64,000 bases of DNA from Pseudonocardia hierapolitana (GCF_007994075.1 NZ_VIWU01000001.1:4898001-4962000), one strand, 5' to 3'; counted from the stretch's first letter, positions 1 to 8,565 are shown. The notes: generated from the letters alone by a model not told the origin. A program made the numbers and translations.

Positions 1-1
1 G

Positions 2-220
2 GTGGCCGGCGTGCTCGCCCTCCTGCGCGACATCGGGGAGAGCACGGACATCACCATCCTCTGTGTCACGCACGAGATGGGCTTCGCCCGCGACTTCTCG
101 CACCGGGTGATGATGTTCGACGGCGGTCAGGTGATCGAGGACGCGCCGCCGGGGAAGCTCTTCACCGAGCCGGACCACCCACGTACGCAGGAGTTCCTCA
201 AGGCGGTCCTGGCCCGCTAG
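2..220 (+). CDS. Amino-acid ABC transporter ATP-binding protein, C-terminal fragment cut by window edge
   Basis: This is the last 72 residues of an ATPase subunit of a polar amino-acid ABC importer (GlnQ/HisP type), which would energise uptake at the inner face of the membrane. The visible part has the switch (H-loop) motif CVTHEMGFAR and the typical tail in which a VMMFDGGQVIED strand is followed by a TEPDHPRTQEFL helix. Walker A, the signature motif and Walker B lie before base 1, so the first in-window GTG is probably internal. The gene meets the substrate-binding-protein gene tail to tail: the two stop codons overlap in CTAG at 217-220. The matching permease is not in the window. Confidence 0.85.
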   Translation: MAGVLALLRDIGESTDITILCVTHEMGFARDFSHRVMMFDGGQVIEDAPPGKLFTEPDHPRTQEFLKAVLAR

Positions 221-1071
221 GGCCGGCAGAGGGCCTCCGTCGTCAGGTCGGGCGGTGGGAGGTTGTCGCGGGTGAACCCGAACGGCTCCGTGATCCGCAG
301 CCACTCGCCGGAGGCCTGCATCGCCGCGAGTTCGCGCTCGAAGGCCGCGAGCAGGTCGGTCTCCCCGATGCGGGCGGCGAAGGCGGCGCCGGGGACGACC
401 CGGCGCCCGCCCACCACGGGCTCGACGGCGTCGGTGACCGCGAGCCCTGAGCCGGGGTTGCGGCGCAGCGCGTCCACCAGCGAGATCCTGGTGAGGGCAC
501 CGGCGGCCACGCGCTCGTCGGCCACGGTGCGGAACAGCTCCGACGGGCTGTCGACGATCTCCAACCGGTCGTCCGGCACACCGGCGGCCCGCGCGTAGTC
601 GATCTCGATCGCGCCGGCGAGCACGGCGAGCCGCACGCGGGAGCGGGCGACGTCCCGGAACGACGCGACCCGCTGCGTGGTGCCCTCGCGCACGAGGAAC
701 GCCGGGTACGCCACGAAGTCGGGGCGGGTGAAGGCGATCTCGCGGCAGCGGTCGGGCGTGACCGCCATCCCGGCGGCCACGAGGTCGAACTGCCCCTCGC
801 GCAGCCGCGGCACGAGCTCGTGGAACGGCACCTGCACCGCATCGAGGCCGGGCACCCCGATGCGTTCGAGCACGACGCGGGCCACCTCCGGCTGCGCACC
901 GGTCACGCGGCCGTCGGCGTCGGTGTAGGAGTAGGGGTGCTCGCCGGAGATCCCGATGCGGATCGCGCCCGCCGCACGGGCGCGTTCCAGAGCGCTGCCC
1001 GACGGCCGACCGCAGGCCACGGCAGCGCAGGCCGGGACGGCGAGCGCGAGGAGCCGCCGTCGGGAAAGCAT
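217..1071 (-). CDS. Amino-acid ABC transporter substrate-binding lipoprotein
   Basis: A 284-residue family 3 extracellular solute-binding protein that probably presents an amino acid to the importer whose ATPase ends at 220. The N-terminus is MLSRRRLLALAVPAC followed by AAVACGRP: a twin-arginine-like basic start, a hydrophobic core and cysteines at 15 and 20, either of which could be the lipidated residue. The mature part starts as in the family (IRIGISGEHPYSY) and contains the domain 1 pattern FDLVAAGMAVTPDRCREIAFTRP. It runs opposite to the ATPase and overlaps it by 4 nt at the stop, so the two are not one operon. The substrate cannot be told from the sequence. Confidence 0.82.
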   Translation of the reverse strand: MLSRRRLLALAVPACAAVACGRPSGSALERARAAGAIRIGISGEHPYSYTDADGRVTGAQPEVARVVLERIGVPGLDAVQVPFHELVPRLREGQFDLVAAGMAVTPDRCREIAFTRPDFVAYPAFLVREGTTQRVASFRDVARSRVRLAVLAGAIEIDYARAAGVPDDRLEIVDSPSELFRTVADERVAAGALTRISLVDALRRNPGSGLAVTDAVEPVVGGRRVVPGAAFAARIGETDLLAAFERELAAMQASGEWLRITEPFGFTRDNLPPPDLTTEALCRP

Positions 1072-1114
1072 CCCGGACAGCGTAGGTGTCGCCGCCGCGG
1101 CAGGGACGGGTGGA

Positions 1115-1885
1115 TCAACGCCAGACCGGTGCGCGCTTCTCCAGGAACGCCGACATCCCTTCCTTCGCGTCCGGGGACTGCGACAGGGAGGCCATGACCT
1201 CGACGGCGATCGCGTAGGCGTCGGCCTCGGGGCGGTCGAGCTGGGCGTACAGCGTCTGCTTCCCCACGCCCTTCCCGAACCGGCTGCCCCGGGTGGCGCG
1301 GGCGAGCAGCTCGTCGACGCGGGCGTCGAGGTCGGCGTCCGGTACGGCGTAGTTGATCAGGCCCCACTCGGCGGCCGTGTGCGCGTCGATCGCGTCGCCG
1401 GTGAGCGCCATCTCCATCAGCCGCTTGCGCCCGATGTTGCGGGCGACCGGCACGGCGGGCGTGTGGCAGAACCAGCCGCCCTTGCCGCCGGGGAGGGCGA
1501 AGGACGCCGACTCCGCCGCGACGGCGAGGTCGCAGGACGCCACGAGCTGGCAGCCGGCGGCCGTCGCGATCGCGTGGACGCGGGCGATCACGACCTGCGG
1601 CACCGACTCGACCGTGCGCATCACCCGCGTGCAGAGCTGCAGCAGGTCGCGCACACCCGCGAGATCACGGGCGGCGACGTCGGCGAAGTCGTGTCCCGCA
1701 GAGAAGGCCTTGCCCTCACCCGCCAGCACGATGCCGGTGGCGTCGGAGCGTCCCGCGGTCTCGAACGCGTCCAGCAGCTCGCGCAGGTGGGCCTCGGTGA
1801 GCGTGTTGCGCCGCTCGGGTCGGTTCATCGTGATCCGGACGGTCGGACCGTCCTGCTTCACCAGCAGGTGCTCGTAGTCGCCCAT
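1115..1885 (-). CDS. Enoyl-CoA hydratase/isomerase family protein (ECHDC3-like crotonase)
   Basis: A crotonase-fold protein of 256 residues, a normal family length. The oxyanion-hole segment GKAFSAGHDF and the segment AAGCQLVASCDLAVAAE are clear. The two catalytic glutamates of true enoyl-CoA hydratases are missing: the GCEL position reads GCQL, and the FGQPE position reads FALPG. The segment GWFCHTPAVPVARN resembles ECHDC3-type proteins. It may therefore not hydrate enoyl-CoA, and its substrate is unknown. I start it at MGDYEHLLVKQDG (1885), since the upstream extension to 1987 has no crotonase homology and would overlap the divergent TetR start. Confidence 0.85.
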   Translation of the reverse strand: MGDYEHLLVKQDGPTVRITMNRPERRNTLTEAHLRELLDAFETAGRSDATGIVLAGEGKAFSAGHDFADVAARDLAGVRDLLQLCTRVMRTVESVPQVVIARVHAIATAAGCQLVASCDLAVAAESASFALPGGKGGWFCHTPAVPVARNIGRKRLMEMALTGDAIDAHTAAEWGLINYAVPDADLDARVDELLARATRGSRFGKGVGKQTLYAQLDRPEADAYAIAVEVMASLSQSPDAKEGMSAFLEKRAPVWR

Positions 1886-1941
1886 GTCCTGACGGTAGCC
1901 CGCTGTTGCCGTGCCCGCCCAGAGGTCGTACGGTGACCGCA

Positions 1942-1965
1942 TGACTGGATGAGCAAATCTGGTCA
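1942..1965. promoter_or_regulatory. Possible TetR operator between crotonase and tetR genes
   Basis: An imperfect palindrome of 24 bp with half-sites TGACTGGA and TCTGGTCA lies in the spacer of the divergent crotonase and TetR genes, 20 bp before the TetR start. An outer GTGACC/GGTCAC pair (1933-1966) flanks it. Position and symmetry suit autoregulation by the adjacent TetR protein. The match is only 6 of 8 per arm, so this is tentative. Confidence 0.35.
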
Positions 1966-1985
1966 CGGAGTTCTGAGGTGGGGAC

Positions 1986-2684
1986 ATGGCGGCACCGGAA
2001 CCGCGCGTCGAGCGGGTGCTCGACAGTGCGGCGGAGCTGCTGGTGCGCTGGGGCTACCAGCGGGTGACGATCGACGACGTCGCCCGCCATGCCGGGATCG
2101 GCAAGGGCACCGTCTACCTGCACTTCAGGTCGAAGGACGCGCTCTTCCTCAGCGTGCTGATGCGGGTGCACCGCGATGTCGTCGAGCGGATGACCGATCG
2201 GATGGCCGCCGACCCGCGTGAGGTGCTCCCGAGCCGCATGATGCGGCACGTCTACGAGGAGATGGCGGCAGACCCGGTCACGCGGTCGCTCTACATGGGA
2301 GACGTGGAGGTGCTCGGGAGGCTCGCGCACGAGGCGGCCGACACCCTCGGCGAGTTCACCACGCGCCGCCAGCAGGCCATCGTCGAGCACTTCCGCCTGC
2401 TCGCCGACGGCGGCTGCCTCCGTCCCGGGTACGACGCCGACTCCGCCCTGTACGCCTTCTCCGCGGTCGGCACGGGCTTCGTGGTTGTCGACGGGATCGG
2501 GAGCAGGATCCCCCAGCTGGAGGGCGAGGCGCGCGCCGACCTGCTCGAGCGCACCCTCGCCGCCGCCCTCGAGGTGCCCGACCCGCCCGCCGCCGTGCTC
2601 GAGCGGATCGCACCCGAGATCGCGCAGCGCTACCGGGCGCTGCTCGTGCACATCGACGAGGAGTGGAGCCGCCGTGTCCGCTGA
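1986..2684 (+). CDS. TetR family transcriptional regulator, paired with P450
   Basis: A 232-residue TetR repressor. The N-terminal helix-turn-helix covers about residues 8-55, with VTIDDVARHAGIGKGTVYLHFRSKDALF as an almost textbook TetR signature. The ligand-binding helices that follow are not diagnostic. Start ATG 1986 has a GAGGTGGGG ribosome site just upstream. The gene is followed after 30 bp by the P450 gene on the same strand, so regulator and enzyme are probably co-transcribed, and the palindrome at 1942-1965 is a candidate operator. The effector is unknown. Confidence 0.88.
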   Translation: MAAPEPRVERVLDSAAELLVRWGYQRVTIDDVARHAGIGKGTVYLHFRSKDALFLSVLMRVHRDVVERMTDRMAADPREVLPSRMMRHVYEEMAADPVTRSLYMGDVEVLGRLAHEAADTLGEFTTRRQQAIVEHFRLLADGGCLRPGYDADSALYAFSAVGTGFVVVDGIGSRIPQLEGEARADLLERTLAAALEVPDPPAAVLERIAPEIAQRYRALLVHIDEEWSRRVR

Positions 2685-2714
2685 TCCGGCCACGCGCGGG
2701 GAAACGGAGACCCG

Positions 2715-3956
2715 ATGACCGCGACGCCACCTGCCGTACCGGACATCATGGACCCGGGTCTGATCGCCGACCCGGTCGGCGGCTACGGGCAGCTGCGCGA
2801 ACAGGCGCCCGTGGTGCGCGGCCGGACCCCGGACGGCGGCCCGGCCTGGTTCGTCACCCGGCAGGCCGATGTGCGGACGGTCCTGTCCGACCCGCGCTTC
2901 GTCAACAGCGCCCGGTCGGTGCCGGGGACGAGCGTCGACAGCGTGCGCGACAAGCTGATCGAGATGGCGGGCTTCCCCGCCGACATCGCGCACTACTTCT
3001 CCGACTCGATCCTCGACCACGACGGCGAGGACCACTCCCGCCTGCGCAAGCTCGTGTCCCGAGCCTTCACCGTGCGTCGGGTCGGCGCACTGCGCCCGCG
3101 CGTGGAGGAGATCACCGCAGGCCTGCTGGACCGCATGGCCGGTCTTGCGGAACCCGTCGACCTGATCGCCGAGTTCGCCTACCCGCTGCCGATCACGGTG
3201 ATCTGCGAGCTCGTCGGTGTCGCGGAGGAGGACCGGCCGGCCTGGCACCGGTGGAGCAGCGCGCTGATGCGGATGCAGCCCGATGCCGTCGGCCCGGCCG
3301 CCCGCGAGATGGTCGGCCACGTCCTCGAGCAGATCGCCCGCCGTCGCGCCGAGCCGGCCGACGACCTCCTCACCGCCCTGGTGCAGGTGCAGGAGGGGGA
3401 CGGCGACCGGCTCAGCGCCGACGAGCTCGTCACCATGATCATCACGCTCGTGATCGCGGGCCACGAGACCACCGCGCACCTCATCGGCAACGCGACGCTC
3501 GCGCTGCTCACCCGTCCCGACCAGCTCGCACTGCTGCGCGCCGACCCGGGCCTGTGGACCGGCGCCATCCACGAGCTGATGCGCTGGTGCGGGCCCGTGC
3601 AGCTCGCGCGCATGCGCTACGCGGCCGAGGACGTGGAGCTCGGGGGCGTGACGATCCGGCGGGGCGAGGTCGTGCAGCCGGTGCTCGTATCGGCCAACCA
3701 CGACCCCCGCGAGTACGCGGACGTGGAGCGGCTCGACGTCACGCGGCGGCCGGCCGGGCGCGGTGAGGGCCACGTCGGGTTCGGGCACGGCTTCCACTAC
3801 TGCCTCGGGGCCGCCCTGGCCCGGCAGGAGGGCGAGGTGGCGCTGCGGGCGCTGGTCGAGCGGTTCCCCCGGCTCGCCCTCGCCGACGCCGAACCCGAGT
3901 GGGTGCCGGTGCCCGGAATGCGGCGTCTCGCCCGGCTCCCGGTGCGGCTGGGGTAG
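2715..3956 (+). CDS. Cytochrome P450 (bacterial class I type)
   Basis: A 413-residue soluble P450 monooxygenase, normal for actinobacterial CYPs. Landmarks in order are the I-helix oxygen-activation motif AGHETT (residues 248-253), the K-helix ExxR as ELMR (287-290), and the heme loop FGHGFHYCLGAALAR with the thiolate ligand Cys363. There is no membrane anchor. No ferredoxin or ferredoxin reductase is next to it, so its redox partners are encoded elsewhere. The upstream TetR gene (30-bp gap) probably controls it. The substrate cannot be predicted; the family commonly hydroxylates xenobiotics, steroids or natural products. Confidence 0.93.
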   Translation: MTATPPAVPDIMDPGLIADPVGGYGQLREQAPVVRGRTPDGGPAWFVTRQADVRTVLSDPRFVNSARSVPGTSVDSVRDKLIEMAGFPADIAHYFSDSILDHDGEDHSRLRKLVSRAFTVRRVGALRPRVEEITAGLLDRMAGLAEPVDLIAEFAYPLPITVICELVGVAEEDRPAWHRWSSALMRMQPDAVGPAAREMVGHVLEQIARRRAEPADDLLTALVQVQEGDGDRLSADELVTMIITLVIAGHETTAHLIGNATLALLTRPDQLALLRADPGLWTGAIHELMRWCGPVQLARMRYAAEDVELGGVTIRRGEVVQPVLVSANHDPREYADVERLDVTRRPAGRGEGHVGFGHGFHYCLGAALARQEGEVALRALVERFPRLALADAEPEWVPVPGMRRLARLPVRLG

Positions 3957-4070
3957 CCGCTCGCGAACTGGGTGCCGTCGCCGTCCACGCCCGGATCCCG
4001 ACTGGGGATTGCTCCCCGGCCGTCGGTGGTCAACTCTCTCCGGTGAGGGGGCTGGAGAGGGGTGAGGGCG

Positions 4071-5888
4071 ATGGGCGGCGACGGCACCGGCGAAGCCTCG
4101 GGCGGAGGCGGTCGCGACGAGACCGTGGAGATCTCGCCGGTGGACACCGAGCCGCCGGAGGCGCGGGAACCGGAGGAGCCGGAGGCCACACCGCTCGAGG
4201 AACCGCCCGAGGAACCGCTCGAGGCGCCCGCTGACGAGGCGGAGCCGACGGTGGACCTGCCGGCCGGGTCGAGCCCCGCGGTGGCGGTCTCCACGGTATC
4301 GATCTCCAACCCGTCGAACCCGACGCGGAACGAGGAACCGAACGCGTCGCCCCCACCCGAGCAGGTCGGGTGGTCGGCCGCGGCCGCGGTGCTGCTCAAC
4401 CTCACCGGGCTCGGGCTTGGATACCTCTACCTGCGGCGCTGGCTGCGTGCCACCGCCTGCCTCGTCATCGTGGCGCTGATGGTGTGGGTGGCCTACGCGA
4501 ACGACGCGTCCGGTACACCGTGGCTGTGGCGGATCCTCGCCGCGACGTGGGCCGTCGCCACGGCGGCGGACGCATGGGGGTTGGCCCGCACGCTCCCGCG
4601 GCCTGCCACGCGCGCGCAGTGGCTGCGGCCGGTCGCGCTCGGGTTCGTGGCCGTCGTCGTGATCGTCGGCAGCCACATCGGGTACGCGGGCGCGGCGCGC
4701 GCCACGTACTCGGCCGGTCTCGAAGCCCAGGGCCGGGCCGACTGCGCGGAGGCGAACCGTTCCTTCGACGCGCTCGCCGGGCCGTACGAGCTCACCCTGA
4801 GCCGCGACGTCCCGGCCGCGGTGCAGCGGCGTGCCGAGTGCGCGGCCTTCCTCGGCGCCCAGCAGTCCGAGCAGGCCGGTGCGCTCGCGGGGGCGGTGGC
4901 GGCCTACCAGGCGTTCCGGCGCGACCACGCCGGCAGCCTGCTCGAGCCGTTCGCCCGCGAGGGCACGCGACGCGTGCTGCTCGCGTGGGCGGGGGTGCTG
5001 CGTGGCGCGGGTGACCTGGGCGGTGCGATCAGCCGCTACCGCGAGCTGCTCCAGGAGCTCGGCAGCGAGCCGGGCGCCGCGCAGGTGCGCGAGGACCTCG
5101 CGGCCACGCACGTCGAGCGGGCATCGGCGGCGCGGGCGACGATGGCCGGGGCCGCCGGGGACGCCCGGGCCGACGCGATGCGCGCCGCGATGGACGATCT
5201 GCTGCTGGTGGGGCGGGAGCTCGCCGACACCTCGACCGCCGCCGGGGTCCCGCAGGCCGTCCTCGACACGTTCGCGGAGGCCAACTCACCGTTCGTCGAG
5301 GGGCGGTTCTGCGACGCGCTGCCCGTGCTCGACTACGCGATCACGCTGCCCGACGCGGCGGGCGTCGCGGCGGTGGCCAACGGCAACCGGGCGCGCTCGC
5401 TCTCCGAGTGCGCGCTCGCGAACTTCAGCGCCGGGGACTACAGCGGGGCCACTGATCGTTTCGAGGCGCTGATGACCGACTACCCGAACGACCCCGCCGT
5501 CCCGCAGGCGCGTTCGGCCCTGATCACCGCCGAGGTGGGCCGGGCCGCGGGCGTGCCGCTGCCGCTCCCCGCACCGATCGACGCGCCCGCGAGCGAGCCG
5601 GTGCTCGTCTACAACGCGGCGGGCACCGAGGTCCGGGTGCTGGTCGCCGGGCCGACGGCGCAGGAGGTCACCCTGCCCGCCTGCCCCGGCTGTCCCGCCT
5701 CGTACGCCGCGGGAACGGAGTCGTGCCCAGGAGCGGCGGGCAGGCCGTCGAGCACGATCCGGCTGCGCCCCGGCACCTACTACGTGCTGCAGGACCGGGA
5801 GGAGCTCGGACCGGACGAGTCGGTGAACCAGCCCATCACCGTCAGGGCGGGCGGTGGCGAGCTCTGCGTGACGGTCACGACGAACTAG
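4071..5888 (+). CDS. Tetratricopeptide-like multi-pass membrane protein, function unknown
   Basis: About 605 residues. Residues 1-95 are acidic, proline-rich and probably disordered. Four membrane segments follow (about 101-121, 127-144, 151-171, 184-203). A long C-terminal part of alanine-rich helical pairs (for example FSAGDYSGATDRFEALMTDYPNDPAVPQARSAL split over two helices) looks like TPR or outer-membrane-assembly-type repeats and is probably outside the cell. The last 100 residues carry a CPGCPASY motif, a further cysteine and a beta-rich tail ending LCVTVTTN. ATG 4071 is preferred over GTG 4062 because GGAGAGG (4054-4060) is correctly spaced only for the ATG. I do not recognise a named family. 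The stop codon touches the inverted-repeat element at 5887-6050. Confidence 0.8.
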   Translation: MGGDGTGEASGGGGRDETVEISPVDTEPPEAREPEEPEATPLEEPPEEPLEAPADEAEPTVDLPAGSSPAVAVSTVSISNPSNPTRNEEPNASPPPEQVGWSAAAAVLLNLTGLGLGYLYLRRWLRATACLVIVALMVWVAYANDASGTPWLWRILAATWAVATAADAWGLARTLPRPATRAQWLRPVALGFVAVVVIVGSHIGYAGAARATYSAGLEAQGRADCAEANRSFDALAGPYELTLSRDVPAAVQRRAECAAFLGAQQSEQAGALAGAVAAYQAFRRDHAGSLLEPFAREGTRRVLLAWAGVLRGAGDLGGAISRYRELLQELGSEPGAAQVREDLAATHVERASAARATMAGAAGDARADAMRAAMDDLLLVGRELADTSTAAGVPQAVLDTFAEANSPFVEGRFCDALPVLDYAITLPDAAGVAAVANGNRARSLSECALANFSAGDYSGATDRFEALMTDYPNDPAVPQARSALITAEVGRAAGVPLPLPAPIDAPASEPVLVYNAAGTEVRVLVAGPTAQEVTLPACPGCPASYAAGTESCPGAAGRPSSTIRLRPGTYYVLQDREELGPDESVNQPITVRAGGGELCVTVTTN

Positions 5889-6050
5889 TGTCCCGAACCG
5901 GAAGTCCGGTGCATAAATCGGCGGATCCAGGTTTCCGCTGAGTGCGCCGGCGGGCCGGCCTCGTACCGGGCGTACTCGGGCGGTTCGCCGGTGTGCTCAG
6001 CGGGGAGCTGGGCCGTCGAGTTATGTGGTGGACTTCCGGTTCGGGGCACT
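5887..6050. mobile_element. MITE-like element with 30-bp terminal inverted repeats
   Basis: Bases 5887-5916 and the reverse complement of 6021-6050 match at 25 of 30 positions, including a 16-base perfect block CCCGAACCGGAAGTCC and an identical CATAA at the inner edge. The 104-bp interior has no open frame of note. The element fills exactly the space between two convergent genes: the stop of the membrane-protein gene is TAG at 5886-5888 and the NUDIX stop begins at 6054. No clear target duplication is visible. The arms are long and the loop is large, so a plain terminator is less likely than a miniature inverted-repeat element, though it may also terminate transcription from both sides. Confidence 0.6.
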
Positions 6051-6053
6051 GGG

Positions 6054-6611
6054 TCACGCGCGGTCGCGCAGCACCAACAGGAGGTAGGCGGCGAGCGTCT
6101 GGGCGTCGACCACCTCGGAGCGCCGGATCATGTCCTCGAACTCCGCGACCGTGAACCAGCGCGCCCGCATGTCCTGCTCGCTGTCCTCGCGGCCGATGGG
6201 ACCCTCGCGCAGGTCGGTCGCGAGGAACACGTGCTCGCGCTGGCTGGACGTGCCAGGGGCGAGGTCGAGGTCGCCGAGGAACTCCATGCGTCCCGCGACG
6301 AGGCCGGTCTCCTCCGCGAGCTCGCGCGCGGCCAGCTCGGCCGGGTCGACCTCGGCGCGATCGGGCGCGGTCCCCATCGGGAACTCCCAGCGCCGCTTCC
6401 CGACCGGGTAGCGGAACTGCTCCACCAGGTGCAGTCGGTCGCCGTCGCGGGGGATGACGATGGCCGAGGTCGGCTTGTCGACGACCCCGTAGATCCCCTC
6501 GGTCCCGTCCTCGCGCCGGACGGTGTCCTCCCGGACGGTCATCCACGAGTTGGCGTACACCTGCCGGCTGCTGATCCTCTCCACGCCACCCACCGTGCCC
6601 GGTGGCCGCAT
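6054..6611 (-). CDS. NUDIX hydrolase, ADP-ribose pyrophosphatase-like
   Basis: About 185 residues with a complete Nudix box: the glycine of EFPMGT, then ELAARELAEETGLVAG fitting the GX5EX7REUXEEXGU signature. The upstream strand YGVVDKPTSAIVIPRDGDRLHLVEQ and the EQFRYPVGKRRWEFP segment are typical of ADP-ribose/NDP-sugar pyrophosphatases, which hydrolyse nucleoside diphosphate-linked compounds using Mg2+. I start it at ATG 6611. GTG 6593 or 6584 is also possible and would leave more room for a promoter, because the divergent WYL regulator starts at 6628. The 3' end abuts the inverted-repeat element. Confidence 0.85.
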   Translation of the reverse strand: MRPPGTVGGVERISSRQVYANSWMTVREDTVRREDGTEGIYGVVDKPTSAIVIPRDGDRLHLVEQFRYPVGKRRWEFPMGTAPDRAEVDPAELAARELAEETGLVAGRMEFLGDLDLAPGTSSQREHVFLATDLREGPIGREDSEQDMRARWFTVAEFEDMIRRSEVVDAQTLAAYLLLVLRDRA

Positions 6612-6627
6612 CGGGCACGATTCCGGG

Positions 6628-7602
6628 GTGCGCGCGTCCCGGCTCGTCACCCTGCTGTTCACCCTGCAGCGCAGGCGCGGGGCGACGGCGGCCGAGCTGG
6701 CCCGGGAGCTGGAGGTGTCGGAGCGCACGATCTACCGCGACGTCGCGGCGCTGTCCGCGGCGGGAGTGCCGCTGTGGACCGAGCCCGGCCGGGGCGGCGG
6801 GATCCGGATGCTCGACGGCTGGCGGACGCGGCTGGACGGTCTGACGGCCCAGGAAGCGGCGGCGATCTTCGCCGTCGGCGCCCCGCAGGTGCTCGCCGAG
6901 CTCGGGATGAGCGCGGCGCTCGCCGGCGCGCAGGCCAAGCTCCTCGCGACGCTGCCCGCGGAGCTCCAGGAGCACGCGCGAGCGGTCGCGGAGCGGTTCC
7001 ACCTGGACGCGCCCGGCTGGTTCCACACCCCGCAGCAGGTGACCCAGCTGGCCGCCGTCGCCGAGGCGGTGTGGGACCAGCAGCGGCTGCGCATCGGCTA
7101 CCGGCGCGGTCGGGATCAGGTCGTGGAGCGAACCCTGGACCCGCTGGGGCTCGTGCTGAAGGCGGGCACCTGGTACCTGGCTGCGCGCGTCGAGGGCACC
7201 GTCCGCACGTACCGGGTCGACCGGATCGCCGACGCGCAGGCCACCGGAGAGCGCTTCGAGCGCCCGGTGGACTTCGACCTGGCCGAGTGGTGGGCGGGCG
7301 CTGCCGGCCGCTTCGAGAGCCAGATGCTGCGCACCACGGTTCGCCTGCGGGTGAGCCGGCTCGGGCTGAAGATCCTGCCGCGCGCGGTCGACCACGACGC
7401 CGCGCTGCGCGCGATCGCACACGCCGGCCCGCCGGACGCCGAGGGGTGGTGCGAGCTGGAGCTCGACGTCGAGAGCATCGAGGTGGCGGCCGGCCAGCTC
7501 ACCGCGCTCGGCGGGGAGGTCGAGGGTCTCGACCCGCCGGAGCTGCGGGCCGGGCTCGCCGCGGCGGGCATGGCGCTGGCCGCCCGCAACGCGCCGCGCT
7601 GA
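6628..7602 (+). CDS. WYL-domain transcriptional regulator (DeoR-type HTH)
   Basis: A protein of 324 residues. The N-terminus is a winged helix-turn-helix (RASRLVTLLFTLQRRRG then ELARELEVSERTIYRDV) and a WYL domain follows (LVLKAGTWYLAARVEGTVRTYRVDRI). WYL domains bind nucleic acids or nucleotide-like ligands and occur in regulators of DNA-damage and defence genes. The GTG at 6628 is chosen because the family starts with this HTH; upstream codons would run through the NUDIX start region. nucS starts 18 bp downstream but has its own -10 element. The target genes are unknown; the divergent NUDIX gene is one candidate. Confidence 0.87.
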   Translation: MRASRLVTLLFTLQRRRGATAAELARELEVSERTIYRDVAALSAAGVPLWTEPGRGGGIRMLDGWRTRLDGLTAQEAAAIFAVGAPQVLAELGMSAALAGAQAKLLATLPAELQEHARAVAERFHLDAPGWFHTPQQVTQLAAVAEAVWDQQRLRIGYRRGRDQVVERTLDPLGLVLKAGTWYLAARVEGTVRTYRVDRIADAQATGERFERPVDFDLAEWWAGAAGRFESQMLRTTVRLRVSRLGLKILPRAVDHDAALRAIAHAGPPDAEGWCELELDVESIEVAAGQLTALGGEVEGLDPPELRAGLAAAGMALAARNAPR

Positions 7603-7607
7603 CCCCC

Positions 7608-7613
7608 TACGCT
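7608..7613 (+). promoter_or_regulatory. -10 element of a leaderless nucS promoter
   Basis: TACGCT lies 7 bp before the GTG start of nucS and there is no Shine-Dalgarno sequence, the arrangement expected for a leaderless transcript. It also lets nucS be transcribed independently of the WYL gene. Confidence 0.5.
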
Positions 7614-7620
7614 CGGCTCC

Positions 7621-8280
7621 GTGCGTCTCGTCATCGCCCGGTGCCAGGTCGACTACGTCGGGCGGCTCACCGCCCACCTGCCCATGGCGCCGCGGCTCCT
7701 GCTCGTCAAGGCCGACGGGTCGGTCAGCATCCACGCCGACGACCGCGCCTACAAGCCGCTGAACTGGATGAGCCCGCCGTGCTGGCTCGAGGAACAGCCC
7801 GGCGTGTGGACGGTGCGCAACAAGGCAGAGGAGTCGCTCGTGATCACGATCGACGAGGTGCTGCACGACTCGAAGCACGAGCTCGGCGTCGACCCCGGGC
7901 TGGTGAAGGACGGCGTCGAGGCGCACCTGCAGGAGCTGCTCGCCGCCCATCCCACGACCCTCGGCGAGGGCTACACGCTCGTGCGCCGGGAGTACATGAC
8001 CGCGATCGGCCCCGTGGACCTGCTGTGCCGCGACGCCGACGGCGGCTCGGTGGCCGTGGAGGTGAAGCGCCGCGGCGAGATCGACGGCGTCGAGCAGCTC
8101 ACGCGCTACCTGGAGCTCATGAACCGCGACCCGCTGCTCGCGCCGGTCGCCGGGGTGTTCGCGGCGCAGCAGATCAAGCCCCAGGCGCGCACGCTGGCCG
8201 AGGACCGCGGCATCCGCTGTGTCACCGTCGACTACGACGCCCTGCGCGGCATGCAGCGGGACGACCTGCTCCTGTTCTGA
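7621..8280 (+). CDS. nucS: Endonuclease NucS (EndoMS), non-canonical mismatch repair
   Basis: A 219-residue protein recognisable from its start ([20 protein letters not shown]) and from the central [12 protein letters not shown] segment. In actinobacteria NucS cuts both strands at mismatches and replaces MutS/MutL. The C-terminal nuclease domain has the PD-(D/E)XK residues Asp133, Glu147 and Lys149 (GPVDLL and [11 protein letters not shown]), with the spacing of the characterised mycobacterial enzyme. The tail DDLLLF fits the short hydrophobic C-terminus used to bind the sliding clamp. The start is GTG and the promoter is leaderless. Confidence 0.96.
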   Translation: MRLVIARCQVDYVGRLTAHLPMAPRLLLVKADGSVSIHADDRAYKPLNWMSPPCWLEEQPGVWTVRNKAEESLVITIDEVLHDSKHELGVDPGLVKDGVEAHLQELLAAHPTTLGEGYTLVRREYMTAIGPVDLLCRDADGGSVAVEVKRRGEIDGVEQLTRYLELMNRDPLLAPVAGVFAAQQIKPQARTLAEDRGIRCVTVDYDALRGMQRDDLLLF

Positions 8281-8336
8281 GATCTTGGGGGGCACACTGG
8301 GGGGGTCCCCAGCACGTGGTCCCGCCGTCCGCTGCC

Positions 8337-8519
8337 CACCTCCGGCGGGCATTCGCCTTCCGCGAGCACATCCGGGTCACCGCCGGGTTGTACGTGGCGT
8401 TGGCCGACGAGCTGGGCTGTCCGCTCGTGACGACGGACCGGCGGCTCGCGGGAGCGCACGCGCCGTGCGAGGTGCGGGTCCCCCCATCCGGCTTCGTCCC
8501 GCCCCAGCGCGAGGGATAG
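8337..8519 (+). pseudogene. Remnant of a VapC-type PIN-domain toxin gene, C-terminal third only
   Basis: About 60 codons in one frame read HLRRAFAFREHIRVTAGLYV, then ALADELGCPLVTTDRRLAGA, then a short tail to TAG. This is the C-terminal part of VapC toxins, with the conserved A-x-YVALA helix, the GCPLVTTDRRL strand and the PIN-domain aspartate. The first two thirds (with the other acidic residues) and any VapB antitoxin are absent; the preceding bases (8281-8336) are G/C runs without a start codon or ribosome site. It fills most of the nucS-aldehyde dehydrogenase spacer. Confidence 0.7.
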
Positions 8520-8565
8520 GCCCGGGCGGGCCCTCGTCGGCCTGTGCGGGCCGAGCCGCGCGCCC

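Noticed and set aside
1716..5111. Minus-strand open frame of 1131 codons
   Set aside because: It runs opposite to the TetR, P450 and membrane-protein genes, is extremely Arg/His/Gly-rich and has no homology; it is a shadow of GC-rich coding DNA.
6523..6627. Longer N-terminus for the WYL regulator
   Set aside because: It would be antisense to the NUDIX start and precedes the conserved HTH without homology; GTG 6628 is the natural start.
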